Origin: Brachypterus glaber
Lineage: Eukaryota; Arthropoda; Insecta; Coleoptera; Kateretidae
NCBI GenBank assembly: GCA_958510825.1
Contig: OY294044.1
Coordinates: 103,454,893-103,518,892, forward strand
Length of the DNA: 64,000 bases
Direction: 5' to 3'
Shown here one piece after another: positions 39,301-54,737 of this stretch (position 1 is the first letter of the stretch; each line of letters opens with the position of its first letter). The translations under genes and the position numbers were made by a program. The notes under the pieces are model-generated. The model saw nothing but the letters and a program-made list of their open reading frames with translations. It was not told the origin of the DNA and searched no databases.

Positions 39301-40515
39301 GAAAAACTTTTTTGTTTTTTATACTTTCTAAAAATTTTCGCCACAATAGGTGGTTTGATCCTTATAAGTAATAAAAGTAATTTTTCCTGAAATATAAATA
39401 TTGCAAGTTGTATTAATTGAAAGTAGGTACTTAAATGTCTTGCTTGATTAAAAAAAATGAATTTCATGATGAATTTCTTACTTAGACCAAACCTAATTTT
39501 ATACTGATGTAAAATTTTAGACTCGCTTACACTTAAATTGACTCGGTCCCGCTGGGTAAACAAAAAGGGCCAATGGAGCCTAGTTTTCAGGCCTACCCGC
39601 CAAATACTACTATTTTATGCTAAAATTTATAGAAGAATTTTAAATTTCGTATATCGTGCGGTCCAAAAGTCTTAACTTTTAAACGAGTTAAAATTTGGAA
39701 AAAGGTAACCCAGAAGCTATGCTCTCCAATGCAAATCTAGTAAACAGCCTAGTAAGCCTGATAAAGGAAACGAAGCTGTTTGACTAGCAAGAGACCCAAG
39801 AATAACACAATAGGCCCGCACCTGCGCGCATGTGGCCTCAGTGTTTGAGGTACGAATCCTCATCTTGTTTCTCTTCATCAATCAATCAATCAATCAATCA
39901 ATGGAACACGTAAATAGGACTTAACTTAAACTATTTTTTCGCATATATTTTAGCTCTTAAAATGTGGACAAGGCGGCATTGGGGGGCATGGGGGAGTTAT
40001 TTTTTATAATGCATTATTTAAAAGCTAACAAAATTATCTATTTTTAAATTTTTGTAGTTGAAAAACAAAATTTTTTTAATTTTTCATGAAACAAATTTGT
40101 ATAGATCTAAAAACTTTTTGTCTAGGACGATTATTGAAAATTTTGGAAAATTCAAAACTACCGTTTAAAACTATTCTAGCGCAGGCGCTGTGAATAGTAT
40201 AATAATACGGTGTGCGCCCCATTAACCAAGATATAAACATGGTTAGATTCCTCGATCCGCCCTGGTGCACAGGGAAAAAAGCCTAATCCATTTCCATTTA
40301 GGATAACATATTTTCGTTTTATTTTTCCATAGATATTGACAGGTAATTCTAAGAGTTTGTTAGGTCTTAGAGTCAATTTCAATTTCAGATATGCGTTTTA
40401 AGGGTAGAAAACAAAGGAAATCTTGTTTTTCCCAAGGGAAAATCGTCATGCAAATGCTGCGATTTTCAAATAAAAACAAAAAAAATATCTGATACGCAAA
40501 AGCGTTTGAAAACTT
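39301..40515. other. Unassigned, with three repeat fragments
   Basis: Includes CAAT repeats (39877-39903), a half-copy of the element at 6-497 (39937-40010), and an AGCGCAGGCGCT-box repeat (about 40085-40205). Short frames on the minus strand (62-101 codons) are unsupported. Confidence 0.45.
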
Positions 40516-40517
40516 TT

Positions 40518-40917
40518 ATATCGTCGGCTTACAAGTAAAAGGCACTAAGTCACATTTTTGCAAAAATGGGATTTTTAGGGTACTGTAATTAATTTTTGAT
40601 GATCTATGTACAGGTAAACCGAACTAACTTCTAGGTGGACTGCCAAGAGAGTTCCCACTATACAAAACGCACCAGTTTGATTTTGAATAAAATTTTATCT
40701 GGCAATAGGCACTAAGTCACTTGGTGCACTTAGTGCGTTTTACTTGTAGATTATTTCAAATGTTTCTGCACTAAGCGACTGAGTGTTTGTTTGGCGAAAC
40801 GTGCATTTTTGTAACAATTATTACAAAAACTAAAAAACAACAGTGAAAGTTAAATTTGTCAATATCTCAAAACCATGTTTTTGGACTTAGTGCTCTTTAC
40901 TTGTAAGCCGACGATAT
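40518..40917. repeat. 400-bp MITE, TIR ATATCGTCGGCTTACAAG
   Basis: ATATCGTCGGCTTACAAGTA and its complement bound the element; TIRs continue through GGCACTAAGTC/GACTTAGTGC. GCACTAAG-like words recur several times inside. It is the intact member of the family seen as a relic at 778-940. Confidence 0.85.
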
Positions 40918-40999
40918 TTTAGACGAACAGAATAGTGGAAATGGACTACTCACTTTTTGTCACACTTCCTTTGCCTTTCCTCACGTCTAGCAACTCCAG

Positions 41000-41250
41000 A
41001 ACACTTCTGTGCATTCGTATGTATTATTAAACACTTTTGCGCATAAATATGTTCCACCAATCCCTACTGCGCATGCCATATTTGTATATGTTTGCCAGAA
41101 CACTTTTAAGCATTCGTATGTATTATTAAACACTTTTGCGCATAATATGTTCCACCAATCCTTACTGCGCATGACATATTTGTATATGTTTGCCAGAACA
41201 CTTTTAAGCATTCGTATATATTAATAAACTCTTCTGCGCATACTTACGCT
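41000..41250 (+). repeat. ~98-bp tandem repeat, about 2.5 copies
   Basis: The unit runs GAACACTT...GCATTCGTATGTATT, TAAACACTTTTGCGCATA, GTTCCACCAATCC and TTTGTATATGTTTGCCA, starting at about 41000, 41097 and 41195 (partial). Open frames on both strands are repeat-derived. Confidence 0.88.
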
Positions 41251-41399
41251 TGTCTAAGCTGCGCATCGTAACTGGTGACCGACAATTTTTTTTGCTTGAA
41301 ATGGACATAAATCATTATTAAAATTTGCAAAATACAAGGCTTTACCTATAAACTAATAAAAAGACTTCACAGTGGCGTGTATTTTGTTATTTTGCTAAT

Positions 41400-41664
41400 A
41401 TCTCCAGAAGTATTGGTTCTACGAAAAAAATGGTTTTTACCTTTTTCATGGTATATTTTATTATCTTCCTATACATGCCAAAATTATAATTGAACGATAA
41501 AAAATAAAAAAAAAAACCAAGATTAACTTTTTTTTGGCCCCTTTGACCCCCTTCTCCCCTACCCACATACCCCAATTTCAATCCCCGCCGAGATATTAAC
41601 TACGCAAATATACCCTCCAAATTTCAAATCGCTACGATTTGTCTTTCCCGAGTTATCGTGTTCA
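41400..41664 (+). repeat. Left part of the GACA-bearing dispersed repeat
   Basis: Contains TTTGACCCCCTTCTCCCCTA, CCCCAATTTCAAT, TTTCAAATCGCTACGATTTG and GAGTTATCGTGTTCACAGAC directly before the array. The copy at 53640-53960 has the same order (CCCCCTTACCCCC, GAGTTATCGAGTTTACAGAC), followed by only about three GACA units. Confidence 0.75.
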
Positions 41665-45214
<3,550 letters not shown>

Positions 45215-45514
45215 TTTTTTTAACATGGTCTCTAGTAAGTCTTAAAAACTTCGAAAACGTCGAAAAATGTGAAAAAATCGGAAATAAAAAATTGAAAAAA
45301 AATGTGTATTTCAATACTTTTAATTTTAGAATTCTAAAATATAAAAGTAATAAATTCCACATGTTAAACGTAAAATGTTGCGAGCGGTGTTCCATTCTCG
45401 GGATTTTGTCCACCTACTTTAAATACTGCGAATAACTTATTGTTTACATTGGAATCCAGTAAAAGAATGACTCCTTGAATAGTACATTCTAGTATAACAG
45501 TTCTACTATAATTA
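45215..45514. other. Right part of GACA repeat, then unassigned DNA
   Basis: ACATTTTTTTAACATGG, AACGTCGAAAAATGTGAAAA matches the sequence after the short GACA run at 53950-54020 (AACGTCGAGAAATGTGAAAA). From about 45310 nothing is recognised. Confidence 0.6.
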
Positions 45515-46457
45515 CACAGAAAAAGAGGTTATCTTGGCAGAAGATAAAAAATTATCTTGGATTTATATTATCTTAAATCGAGGTAATAATCTTCTTTTAC
45601 GATCATGTATTCTCGGTTTAAGATTATCTGTGACTTTGGATTCCTTTCATTATTCTCTTGGTAGAAAAATCCTTGTGTCAAGGATTTTTTCCTTAAATGC
45701 ATGACATTTAAAATAGTAACAGAGAATCAAGAGCTATTATGTTGACTCGAAGCCCCTGTTGTTTTTATCTGCTTTAAAATGAACGAATTTGTATCTGTTA
45801 CCCTCAAACAATGGGGATTTTCAAATTTACTTAAAAAAATCACGGGTTAGTAGCTTTAAATAATTTATACCTATAAGCGGCATTTTGCAATGGCGTTTCA
45901 ACAAGTTTTTCTTCAAAAACAAGTGCTATTTTCTACGATCACCTATGAAACCAAATTTTACACGATTACCAGAGTAAGAAAGTATAGAAAGTAACATATT
46001 TCAGACGTGCGAAATAATATTATACATGTGTGGGAAATTTTTTCTATTTACCTTTCTATTAACCCTGAAACCTGTGTGGGGTCTTTATCTTACATCAAGT
46101 CTTGATTTAAGATAATATGATCTTGAATCAAGAGAATCATAATCTTAAATCAAGATTATAATTATCTTCATACAAGATTATATTATCTTAAACCTAGATT
46201 TGGTATAAGATAATATGATCTTGGATAAAGATAATATGATCTTGAATTAAGATAATTACATACTTGGTTTAAGATAATATGATCTTAAATAAATAGGTTA
46301 AGTGGCTTTGATTTAAGGAAATATCCTTAAATCTAGGACCTCAAATGCCAAGATCACTTGATCCAAGACAGTTATGGCGTTGAACATATCGAAAGCCATG
46401 GCGGCCTTGGTTCAAGATCGTTTTGCTTTGATTCAAGGTATCCTTTTTTTTTCTGTG
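45515..46457. repeat. TIR element CACAGAAAAA with TTATCTT arrays
   Basis: The left end is CACAGAAAAAGAGGTTATCT; the right end is complementary (GGTATCCTTTTTTTTCTGTG). Both subterminal regions are packed with TTATCTT or AAGATAA words, most densely at 46085-46300, where AAGATAATATGATCTT recurs. There is no transposase frame. It is probably a non-autonomous DNA element whose motif arrays could be transposase-binding sites. Confidence 0.7.
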
Positions 46458-46464
46458 TAAAGTT

Positions 46465-46856
46465 TATTTTTTTAAGGTATAGTTATTTTAAATTTGCCGC
46501 TAAATACTCCACAAAGTCCGATTTACACTGAAGCATGTGGCGTGTTTTGAATGTCAACATAGCCAAAATTTATAATTTTTATTTACTTACTTTGTTTTTA
46601 TGATATTTTGATGTAAAAAAAAGAGAATTGATAAAGCTGTTGCTAAAAACACTTTTGTGTTTCTGTAGAAACAAAATTTGCTTATAGAATCGCTTTTATT
46701 CCAATAATATAGAGGAATAAACCATTGTTTTGTTCTCGTTAATGACACGTCAACGTTTTACCGTTGTGTAAATTGGGCCTATTTTACGTTGCTATGGTAA
46801 TTTCGAGATTGTTTACAAGCGGGAAGGTTTAAAATAACTATACCTTAAAAAAATAA
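46465..46856. repeat. MITE with TIR TTATTTTTTTAAGGTATAG
   Basis: TTATTTTTTTAAGGTATAGT and complement ACTATACCTTAAAAAAATAA bound about 392 bp. The interior is AT-rich and non-coding. Confidence 0.82.
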
Positions 46857-46857
46857 T

Positions 46858-47600
46858 TAGTATGGAATAGACAAAATTCTGTGCGAGCGGAAGGTTTGTT
46901 ATACGAGTTTTCTAAAGTACTAGTGCGCTAATAGTATATTATTAATGTAAGTTTTTTTAAATTTTAGAGCAAAATAGAAAAAATCACTCGTTTCATAACA
47001 CGTTTTTAGCGCACTAGTACTTTAGAAAAATTTACATTAATATTGATGACTGATTTAGGGATTTTTGTTTTGGATTGGCTTTACAGTTTACGCCATGTTT
47101 AAAATTCTAAGAACAAATGATATTTTGATATATTTTATAGTCATCTCTTCTCTTTTTTACTGCAATTAACCAAGCCACAATTTTAACATGGTAAAAATAA
47201 CCTAAACACAAAATTTTGTAGAAAATTCAACTTTAAAGCGACATTTGCACGGGAAACGTCAAGCGATAGGCCAGGTCTGTTGCCAACCCAAAAGAACAAA
47301 AAGTACAGACGTCTTATGGGCCTATAAGAACACGCAAAATTCTGGTGATTATAAGCTTATGAGTCGCAAAATAGAAAAAAACGTGTTATGAAACGAGTGC
47401 TTTATACAGTTTTTTCTATTTGGCTCTAAAATTTTAAAATACTTTAAATTGATGACTGATTTAAGGAATTTTGTTTCGGGTTAACATTACAGTTTTCGCC
47501 ATGTTTAAGATTCTAAGAACAAATTATATTTTGATATATTTTATAGTCTTCTCTTTTTCACTGTAAGTAACTAAGCATTTAGATTTTTTATTTGACTGGA
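46858..47600. repeat. Half hairpin C-like arm, a palindrome and a ~140-bp direct repeat
   Basis: 46858-46910 repeats the left arm of hairpin C (TAGTATGGAATAGACAA, GAGCGGAAGGTTTGT). 46910-47031 is a palindrome (TCTAAAGTACTAGTGCGCTA and complement). The block GATGACTGATTTAGGGATTT...TTTGATATATTTTATAGTC at 47045-47190 is repeated at 47450-47580. ACTCGTTTCATAACACG and its complement lie at 46985 and 47380. Confidence 0.65.
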
Positions 47601-47639
47601 CTAAATTGTCTTTAAAAGTAAATAGTAGATTGTTTTATT

Positions 47640-48232
47640 AAGAGGAAAAGTGAAGCTTTTTTTACTAGTCTGTTGAATTTACGGACGACGCAAGAGGAGT
47701 CCGGAAACTACAGACGAGTAAAAAAAGCAATTTTCCTCTGAGACATACTATTTTTTCTTCAAGCATCCTATAAATATTTTTTTTAATATTTATTTTTGAA
47801 TTTAATTTATTCAGTAATAAAGTATGTTTTTTTATTAAAATAGGCCAATAAAACCCTTTCGAAATAAACTTAAACCTTCCTTAGCTCATTTTAATTTTTT
47901 TTCGTAGGCTAAATCGTACACTTTTCGCGATTTTGATGGTAATTGTCTAATGTACCATTTGCAATTTCGGAGAGATTTGTAGGTGTATAAACCATATATT
48001 CTTCTTCAATCATTTTTAATCAATTTCACACAAGGTTTTTGCACAGAATCTCGAGTCAACCACCTGTTTACATAATAAACAAACAAGTTTGAAGTATGGC
48101 TGTCATCAAATTCAAAGAGTGCTGCAATGAACTCATTTTTTTACTGTAAAAAAATAGATCACTTCTAACTAGTGTGTTCAGTTAGTTATAAAATATGAAA
48201 ATTTTAGTACGCTTGAAGAAAAAAAATTATAT
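47640..48232. repeat. R1 repeat, copy 3, with hairpin G
   Basis: AAGAGGAAAAGTGAAGC...GTCTGTTGAATTTACGGACG opens the hairpin, then ACTATTTTTTCTTCAAGC and the R1 body. It lacks about 45 bp of the body near 48125 that the other copies have (the CTAACTAACTTTTTTTTACG region). It ends GTACGCTTGAAGAAAAAAAA. Confidence 0.78.
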
Positions 48233-48499
48233 TTTTATTTAAAAAAAAAATCTTTGAACCAATATATCAAGAAGCCACGAATTATAATATTGAAAATTTA
48301 TTTGTGACACGAAAAATTCTAAATATAATATCTAGGTATATTTTTCAAATACTCGTCAAATACCAAACCTGATATTTATTTCTTCGTAAAAATATACATG
48401 GCGCCCCATTATATTAATCATATAAAGACCACAGGAAAAAAAAATAAGTCGCAAAACGAAAAATGTTTTGAAAGTTTAAAATCTTACAAAAATCTTGAA

Positions 48500-48835
48500 T
48501 GAAATATTGTTTTGTATTTAAAACATTTTTACTTTTCCCAAAGAAAGTCTTGCGTTAGTAAAAATATAGGACAAAGTTTTATTGCTTTTTAACGTTGCTT
48601 GGCGTTTTTTATCCAAAAAATATGATTTCCCTCTGTCGGTTTGTATGACCGAAAAATTTGTAATAACGATAACTCAAGAACGCTTTGAGCTAAAGACTTT
48701 TTTGACCGACCATAGGTTATCCAAAGTTCTAGACTGGGTAGGCTGGGCTGTTGAAAATCGGGGTGGGGTAAAATGGGTTAAAAACATTAAAAAAAAAAAT
48801 TAAATCAGTTTATTTTTGTTTTACGAAAAAAGAAA
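48500..48835 (+). repeat. GTCT-linked dispersed repeat, weakly preserved
   Basis: AAGAAAGTCTTGCGTTAGTA, CCTCTGTCGGTTTG, ATAACGATAACTCAAGAACG, CCAAAGTTCTAGACTGGGTA, GGGTGGGGTAAAATGGG. It is collinear with 38300-39220, but the microsatellite is reduced to a single unit. Confidence 0.65.
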
Positions 48836-48898
48836 CTTAAAAAAAAAATATTTTTTTTTTATTTTTTACTGCTGGCAACAAAATAATATTTTCCCCTT

Positions 48899-49020
48899 AG
48901 GGAACGTTACGTAACACAAATTTTGATTATCCCCCCCCCCCTGTAACTATTTTCCTATACCATTAACATGGGCGTAACACTCCAAAATGACCCTGGAGGG
49001 TAAGGGTTAATAGGTTTTCC
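48899..49020 (+). repeat. Partial GGGAACGTT MITE
   Basis: GGGAACGTTACGTAACACAA, a C run, then ACATGGGCGTAACACTCC. The right terminus is absent or replaced by GGAGGGTAAGGGTTAATAGG. Confidence 0.55.
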
Positions 49021-49408
49021 AAAAATAACATTAAAATTATACAAAAAAAACATTTTGCAGTTTAGTTTTCATTAAGTGTTTTGAACCGATATGCTTTTAT
49101 TTATTGCCATTAAAATCTCATTTTGAATAAAAAAAGAAACTTTGATCGTTTTTTCCCTGCAGTTTTTTTATGGAATCCCTAAAAAGAAGAAAAAAGAAAT
49201 AAAAAATAAACCAATTTTTTTTTTAGTTTTTGCTCGAATTTTTGTTTCCTTAGAGTTTCGGAAGAGCTGTATTATACTGAATTAAATTTGCATATTTGTT
49301 TACATAGAAAGTCTATAAAAGTATTTTGGATTAATAAAGAAGTAAAGTCACAATTGTGACTCCCTGGAGGGTAAGGGTTAATAGGTTTTCCAAAAATAGC
49401 ATTAAAAT
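49021..49408. repeat. Segments duplicated locally (49.0-50.2 kb)
   Basis: GGAGGGTAAGGGTTAATAGG occurs at about 49004 and 49367. GCAGTTTAGTTTTCATTAAG...AGAAACTTTGATCGTTTTT at 49060-49165 recurs at 50085-50200. Short minus frames across 49272-49661 overlap the repeats and the hairpin and are not supported as genes. Confidence 0.6.
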
Positions 49409-49540
49409 AGTATACTCTATAACTAGTATGGAATAGACAATATTCCGCGCAAGCGGAAAGTTTGTCATACGAGCCGGCAGGCGAGTATGACGGTCCCGCG
49501 AGCGCGGAATAATTATTCCATACGTGTTGTAGACTATACT
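49409..49540. repeat. Hairpin element C (A-G mismatch family)
   Basis: AGTATACTCTATAACTAGTA on the left pairs with the complement of AACACGTATGGAATAA-type sequence on the right; the stem continues through ATTCCGCGC and GTCATAC. The apex is GAGCCGGCAGGCGAG. The A of CTAGT faces G, as in the other hairpins. The right flank CTATACTTTTTCTTCGA resembles the R1 start. Confidence 0.8.
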
Positions 49541-50555
49541 TTTTCTTCGACTGCAAATATGAAACACTGTATGGCTTTAAACTGCGGACAAGGTTCAAAA
49601 CAATGTTTTTTGTGACTCGACATTGTAAATGCAACATAACACATATTTTTAAATAAAGCAATTAATTTTATTTAATAATTTTATCAAATCAGTACTTAAG
49701 AAAGATTTTTATTTAGTTTTAGCACATATTTAAAAATTATAATGCCTAAATTAAAGGTTATGTCAGATTGTTGTGACAGATATCAGGTTTAAATATTTAA
49801 CAATAGATGGAGCAGTTTTAATTTTTATAACTAAATTGATAAAAAACTAATAAACTTTATGTAATTTTAAGGCAAAACTTTAAATTGCATTAAATTATTT
49901 AATATTTCATGGTAAAATATATATATTTTTGCTAATTTTGCTACAGTTTTCTTTACTTTTATAAACAAGAGATGGCACTACATGAATATTCATACCGTAT
50001 CTAGAGCTAGAATGGATACATTCTGTGTTTGAAAAGTGTGTGTATTTGCTTACATTCTAAAGCAGTCGTAGAAAAAAGAACGATTTGCAGTTTAGTTTTC
50101 ATCAAGTGTTGTGAACCGATGTGCTTTTATTTATTGCCATTAAAACCTCATTTTGAATAAAAAAAGAAACTTTGATCGTTTTTCCCCTGCTGTTTTTTTT
50201 ATGGAATGTTATGCAAATCATTGTAACTATTTCCTTTTAAAGGAAATGCTTTATAGAGAAAATTCAAAAAGAAATCAAGAAAAAGCACAGACGAAAGCAG
50301 AAGTTAGTTCACCCTTTTCGCAAGAGCGGTTTATTCATTTTTGTGTAGACATTCTACTTCATTGCATTACATTTTAGTGCCTTGATTTTGATATTAACTG
50401 TTGCTTTCAGGAAAAACCTAATGGGGGCAAAAATATAACAAAATTTAAAAAGTTATTTAGTTTTTTGCAGGATTTAGTAAATTAAATACATTTTTTCTAC
50501 GCACATAAATATATTTTTACACTAATAATAGTGTGAAAAATGCATAGACAAGGAA
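49541..50555. other. No identifiable gene
   Basis: Apart from the duplicated block at 50085-50200, nothing is recognised. A 74-codon plus frame (50153-50377) begins inside the duplicated block and has no known domain. Confidence 0.4.
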
Positions 50556-50559
50556 AGAC

Positions 50560-51190
50560 CTTCAAAGCCGTTGCGGAATACTGTGATAAATGTGCCTAGC
50601 GCATCTGAGATAAACTTGCACATGCGCACTACTATTGTTGTTTTTGACGAGTATTTTTAACCTTAGTTTTGTGTGTCAAATAAAAATTGTAAAAAATTCA
50701 ACAAAAAACAATAAATATCTACGAAGAAACGTCGATATAGTTTTTTAAAATTATTTATAAGAATTTTTCGAGGTGTGTTTGAGTTTCGGGATTTTGTACA
50801 TCTACACCAGGGGTTGACCCTTTGCTCTTCATAAAGCAACAATACAGGTTAGGTTTAAAGTTATAAACAAATGCAGTAAAAAAAATATTAAAACACAGTA
50901 CAAGTCGAAAAATGAACAGTAACAAACGACGATCTGACAGTATAAACAAACTACTAATAATTCGTCACCCCAGTATTGGTTTGCCATATCTCTATTTTTG
51001 GACATTTTAAGATTTTTACTGGGGGATTTTTGGAGATAAGACAAATGAATACTGGGGTGATGAATTGTTTTACGACCGACAGCATTTCACAGCTGATAGA
51101 GATGCGTACTGCGCAAGGTCAGATATATTGCGTTACGTCATTTCGCTGCCCCGTTCTGTCACAAAATAATCTTGCGCAGGCTGCTCTAAT
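50560..51190 (-). repeat. Repeat S, copy 2
   Basis: Reverse-orientation match to 34880-35530, including the ATCACCCCAGTATT hairpin and the CTTGCGCAGG border. On the minus strand the small frame ending QTHLEKFL (stop at 50755) is conserved. Confidence 0.75.
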
Positions 51191-51211
51191 GGTTCTCTTT
51201 CCATCTCTATG

Positions 51212-51352
51212 GAAAAATGTCTCAGTTTTAATTACCTTGACGACGTGTACGAAATTCCCTTCCCAGAAATGCATACCAGTCATAAAACTATCAACGACAA
51301 TATATCTGAAGAGCTTACTAACAAAATGTATACTAAAAATATTAACTGAAAA
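51212..51352 (+). CDS. Small open frame, unrecognised (46 codons)
   Basis: Starts MEKCLSFNYLDDVYEIPFPE and ends KNIN before TGA. It is rich in acidic and polar residues and has looser AT bias at third positions than surrounding DNA, but it is short and not conserved in repeat S copy 1, which ends just before it. It may be an exon fragment or chance. Confidence 0.15.
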
Positions 51353-51364
51353 ATTACTTTAAAT

Positions 51365-52475
51365 TACTGAAAATGAATTTAAATTTAATTAAAAGAAATG
51401 ATTAAAAATACTACTTCTACATTATATTGATTTTTATTGATTGCTTTGAAGAAGAAAAAATCGTTTACAAAAAAAGTCGCTTATAATTGCCAGTATCTAA
51501 AACAACATCATTAATGATATTCCGTATTTATTAATTAAGAAAACCGAATTAACCAATTAATTAGTGTAATAAAAATGTACACCCTTTTTATGTAAACGCC
51601 TCAATGACGCAAAATCTAAGAGTACCAAATATAAAATAAACATTAGCAAAAGCAAACTTTCTGTTTAGAACAATAAGTTTCTCACTTTCTTAGAATAATA
51701 ATAAAATAAAAATACTCAATATAGGTTGACCCCTATGTTACAATCGTACCGAGTAATTTTGGTAGACTGCACAGTTTAGAGCTGCTGGTCCTTATCAGTA
51801 CCAAGAGTCAACCCTGTACGCTTAACATTTACAGACTTTATTCACTTCAGAAGTAGTCATTAGATTTATGAATCTTTATTAGGATACCCAGGAAAAATTA
51901 AAAAATGGATTTTTTTAGGGTCCCGCCCCTTATAAACGTTCACTTAGGTCAAAAACCAACCCTCATTTTTTTCAGATTACAACAAATCTATTTGGTGGTA
52001 GCGCTCGGTGGCTTTTTGAAATAGAAAACATGTTAAGTGTTTTTATTATTATTTAAATATAAAAACGTTGAAATTAGGCGATTTTGGGAATGGAAATTTT
52101 CGATAATAAGGAAATATTAAAAAAAGAAAAAAAATTGAGAAAAAGAACAGAACGTCAAAAAAAAATTCTCATAATATGTAAAAAAACACTTTATTTCGAT
52201 AAAATGATATTTGTCCAAAAAGTATAATAATATGTACAAATTACTTTGAGATGTGTTTATTTATAATTAACTGGGTGTTGCAGATTTTTTAAGATTTTTA
52301 AAAATAAATTAAGGGTTTGTGCCCTACACCTTGTTTTGAAAAATTATTTAACTTAATGTGTTTCATTGCATAGTATATCATATCACAAGGCATTTTTAAA
52401 GCATTTTATATTTATTTGCTAGAAAATGGATATTTTTTTGCATTTTTATGCATTTTTTTTAAGCTTTTATTGAGA
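51365..52475. other. Unassigned, with one duplicated ~90-bp block
   Basis: TTTGGTAGACTGCACAGTTT...AGTACCAAGAGTCAACC at 51755-51815 recurs at 53311-53370. The rest is AT-rich and non-coding. Confidence 0.4.
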
Positions 52476-52477
52476 TT

Positions 52478-52930
52478 TAATTATTTTTTGGACCCTGTAC
52501 TTTTTTTCAAAAAAGCAAATATAATTTATAAATTCGGACATATTTAAGAATGCCCCAAAAAGAAAAGTACTCATTGGAAAAATTTCTAAGTGCATTTTTT
52601 CCAGCCTTTATTAACCTCATGTGTCAATTTTTAGCATTTTTACCCCATAAAAAGCAGTTTTATTTTTGTAAAGGACACAAAAATTGAGAATATTCCTTTA
52701 TTATTCAAAAAACACTTTTTTTTTTGTTGCATAAATGTCCAATATTAATGTTTTTCAATGTTTTTATATCCTTAAAATAATAAAAACCCTTCACATGATT
52801 TTCTATTCAAAAAAGCGCCGGGCGCGACCTCTAAATATTAAGAAAAAAAATCTAAAAACTAATCAGGGTTCCTTTTTCACCTAAAGGAACAATTTTGAGG
52901 GGTGAGACCTAAACACCTAAACAATTCCGT
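52478..52930 (+). repeat. Dispersed repeat shared with 24150-24640
   Basis: Same landmarks in the same order as the first copy (ACTTTTTTTCAAAAAAGC, TTAACCTCATGTGTCAATTT, GGGCGCGACCTCTAAATAT). Differences are spread over the whole length. Confidence 0.8.
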
Positions 52931-53635
52931 AGTTGCTGCACATGGCCGTAGCTATGGGGGGATGTAGGGGAGCCTCCCCCCACCTATCTTGAAATCTAGA
53001 AAGTTGTATATGTAATGGATTCAAAATACAAAAGTTGCATATTTCATGGATTCATACAAAAGTTGCATAATTCACAAAAGGGTGGGACCCTAATATTTAT
53101 GCACCATCTATTTCTAGACTTAGACAACTACTCATACTTTTTCTTATCTGCAGACTTTAAATGGTAGCAAGTTTAAGACATGTATGTCTCCTGCACATAG
53201 TACCACTAAAGTGTGTTTAAAAGTAAAATTATGAGGACACGATTTTTAATTTTAATTAAAATTATAAAATATCAATTAAAAATTCCACCAATCTATTTTT
53301 TAATTATCGTACAGAGTAAAATTGGTAGACTGCACGGTTTCGGGCTACTGGCCCTCGTTAGTACCAAGAGTCAACTCTTTACGTTGATTGAGAATCCGGT
53401 CCTGCAAAGGACCGGTATAGATATCACAAAAAAATAGTGAAAGCTACATAGAAAATAAATTGGGCAAACAGCACATAAAATTCTGACAATTTAATCCAAT
53501 ATTTTTTATTGCCAAACCAGCTGAACAGTTGCAAGCACCTTGTCAAAACATAGGCACTAGGCACTAATTTGAAACGTTATAAAAAGGAAAGTTGTGTGAA
53601 CACGTGAATAGGCAACCATTAATACACCTGCATAA
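52931..53635. other. Unassigned, contains second GGTAGACTGCAC block
   Basis: Includes CATGGCCGTAGCTATGGGGG followed by CTCCCCCCACC near 52940-52990 and the duplicated block at 53305-53395. A 74-codon frame over that block is not shared with its partner at 51.7 kb. Confidence 0.4.
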
Positions 53636-53639
53636 TTTA

Positions 53640-54040
53640 TGAAAGTTTGAAAGATGTGTATCTCCAAAACGTTATATTCTAACAAAAAAACTGCATATAG
53701 CATTTTTTATAGGGCTTAAAAACAGCTTTCATTTGAAATATAATTTTTTGAAATCGGGCTATAAATAAGTGAGATATGCTAAAAAAACCTAAAAATAGGA
53801 GTTTTATCCCATTCTTACCCCCCTTACCCCCAATCGTTTACCCCCAAAATCTAATCAGCTCTTCAAAATACGATAAGAAATAATATGCAAAAAACCGCTT
53901 GTCGATATCTTATTTAGAAATGGAGTTATCGAGTTTACAGACAGACGGACGAAATTTTTTGTTTTACTGATTTTGACTCAGAAAGGCCTAAAACGTCGAG
54001 AAATGTGAAAAAAACATGGTCAAAGATTTTGATTTTTCGG
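53640..54040 (+). repeat. GACA-bearing dispersed repeat with short array
   Basis: TATCTCCAAAACG, CCCATTCTTACCCCCCTTAC, GGAGTTATCGAGTTTACAGA, then only CAGACAGACGGACG, then AACGTCGAGAAATGTGAAAA. This is the unexpanded relative of the 41.4-45.3-kb locus. Confidence 0.75.
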
Positions 54041-54049
54041 CGAAGATTT

Positions 54050-54375
54050 CAATGCATCGGCACTTTTAGTAGCAGTGCCGATGTAAAAAAAGGGAAAAGA
54101 CCCGTGTAAATCACTTTTTTTTCAACCAAGATCATAATATATTTCGTTTTTAAATAACTTATCCTTATATATCACCAAAATTTACATAGATATGCTGAGT
54201 TTGGAAAACATTCTATATAAAAATTGTTATATGTTTTAGCGTGATATTGTAATAAAATATTGTCAATTATATATATTTTTTTCAAATTCACCATAAAGCA
54301 TAATTTGTTAGAGTACACTCCATATTTATTTGGTTTAAAGAATTTGTTTTCTTTTTCAGTGTATGTCTTGTAAAT
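54050..54375. other. Small hairpin and unassigned DNA
   Basis: CATCGGCACT/AGTGCCGATG with a 9-base loop at 54055-54083 is a perfect 10-bp hairpin. The rest is AT-rich with no features. Confidence 0.45.
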
Positions 54376-54504
54376 TAGGGCTATTCCATCCAGCGGCAGC
54401 TTTGCTGCTGCCGTCTATGGGTTCAGAAAACTGATGAACAAGTGAAAGGCGGTTCCCTTTTTGTGTGGTAAAGTTTATAAAAAGTATGGTTGTTTTAAAG
54501 GTTA

Positions 54505-54737
54505 CATTACATTACATTTTGTTTAACCTCGTACTATTCTACTTAATTAAGCATCCCCTAAGTCCAAGACTTGTGTGCCTTTCGAACCAATTTATAGGGA
54601 GTGTCCGCTTCACATATGCCTTCGCCAAATTTCAATTACTGAAAAAGGCAAACCGGCGCCGGTGAGAATAGAACTCACGCTATTTGTGTAGTAAACTCGT
54701 CAAGTACGACGCGGTAGTCCAGTACACCATCCTCCCA
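54505..54737 (-). mobile_element. tRNA-derived SINE, copy 5 (head type 2)
   Basis: The minus-strand head is TGGGAGGATGGTGTACTGGA with a B box related to AGTTCTATTCTC. The body is the same family but lacks about 30 bp (the CCGGTGGTTCCCTC region). A perfect 10-bp target duplication TTAAAGGTTA flanks it (54495-54504 and 54738-54747). The tail is GTAATG repeats. Confidence 0.9.

Noticed and set aside
39877..39903. CAAT repeat as a regulatory CCAAT cluster
   Set aside because: It is a simple tetranucleotide microsatellite with no promoter or gene nearby.
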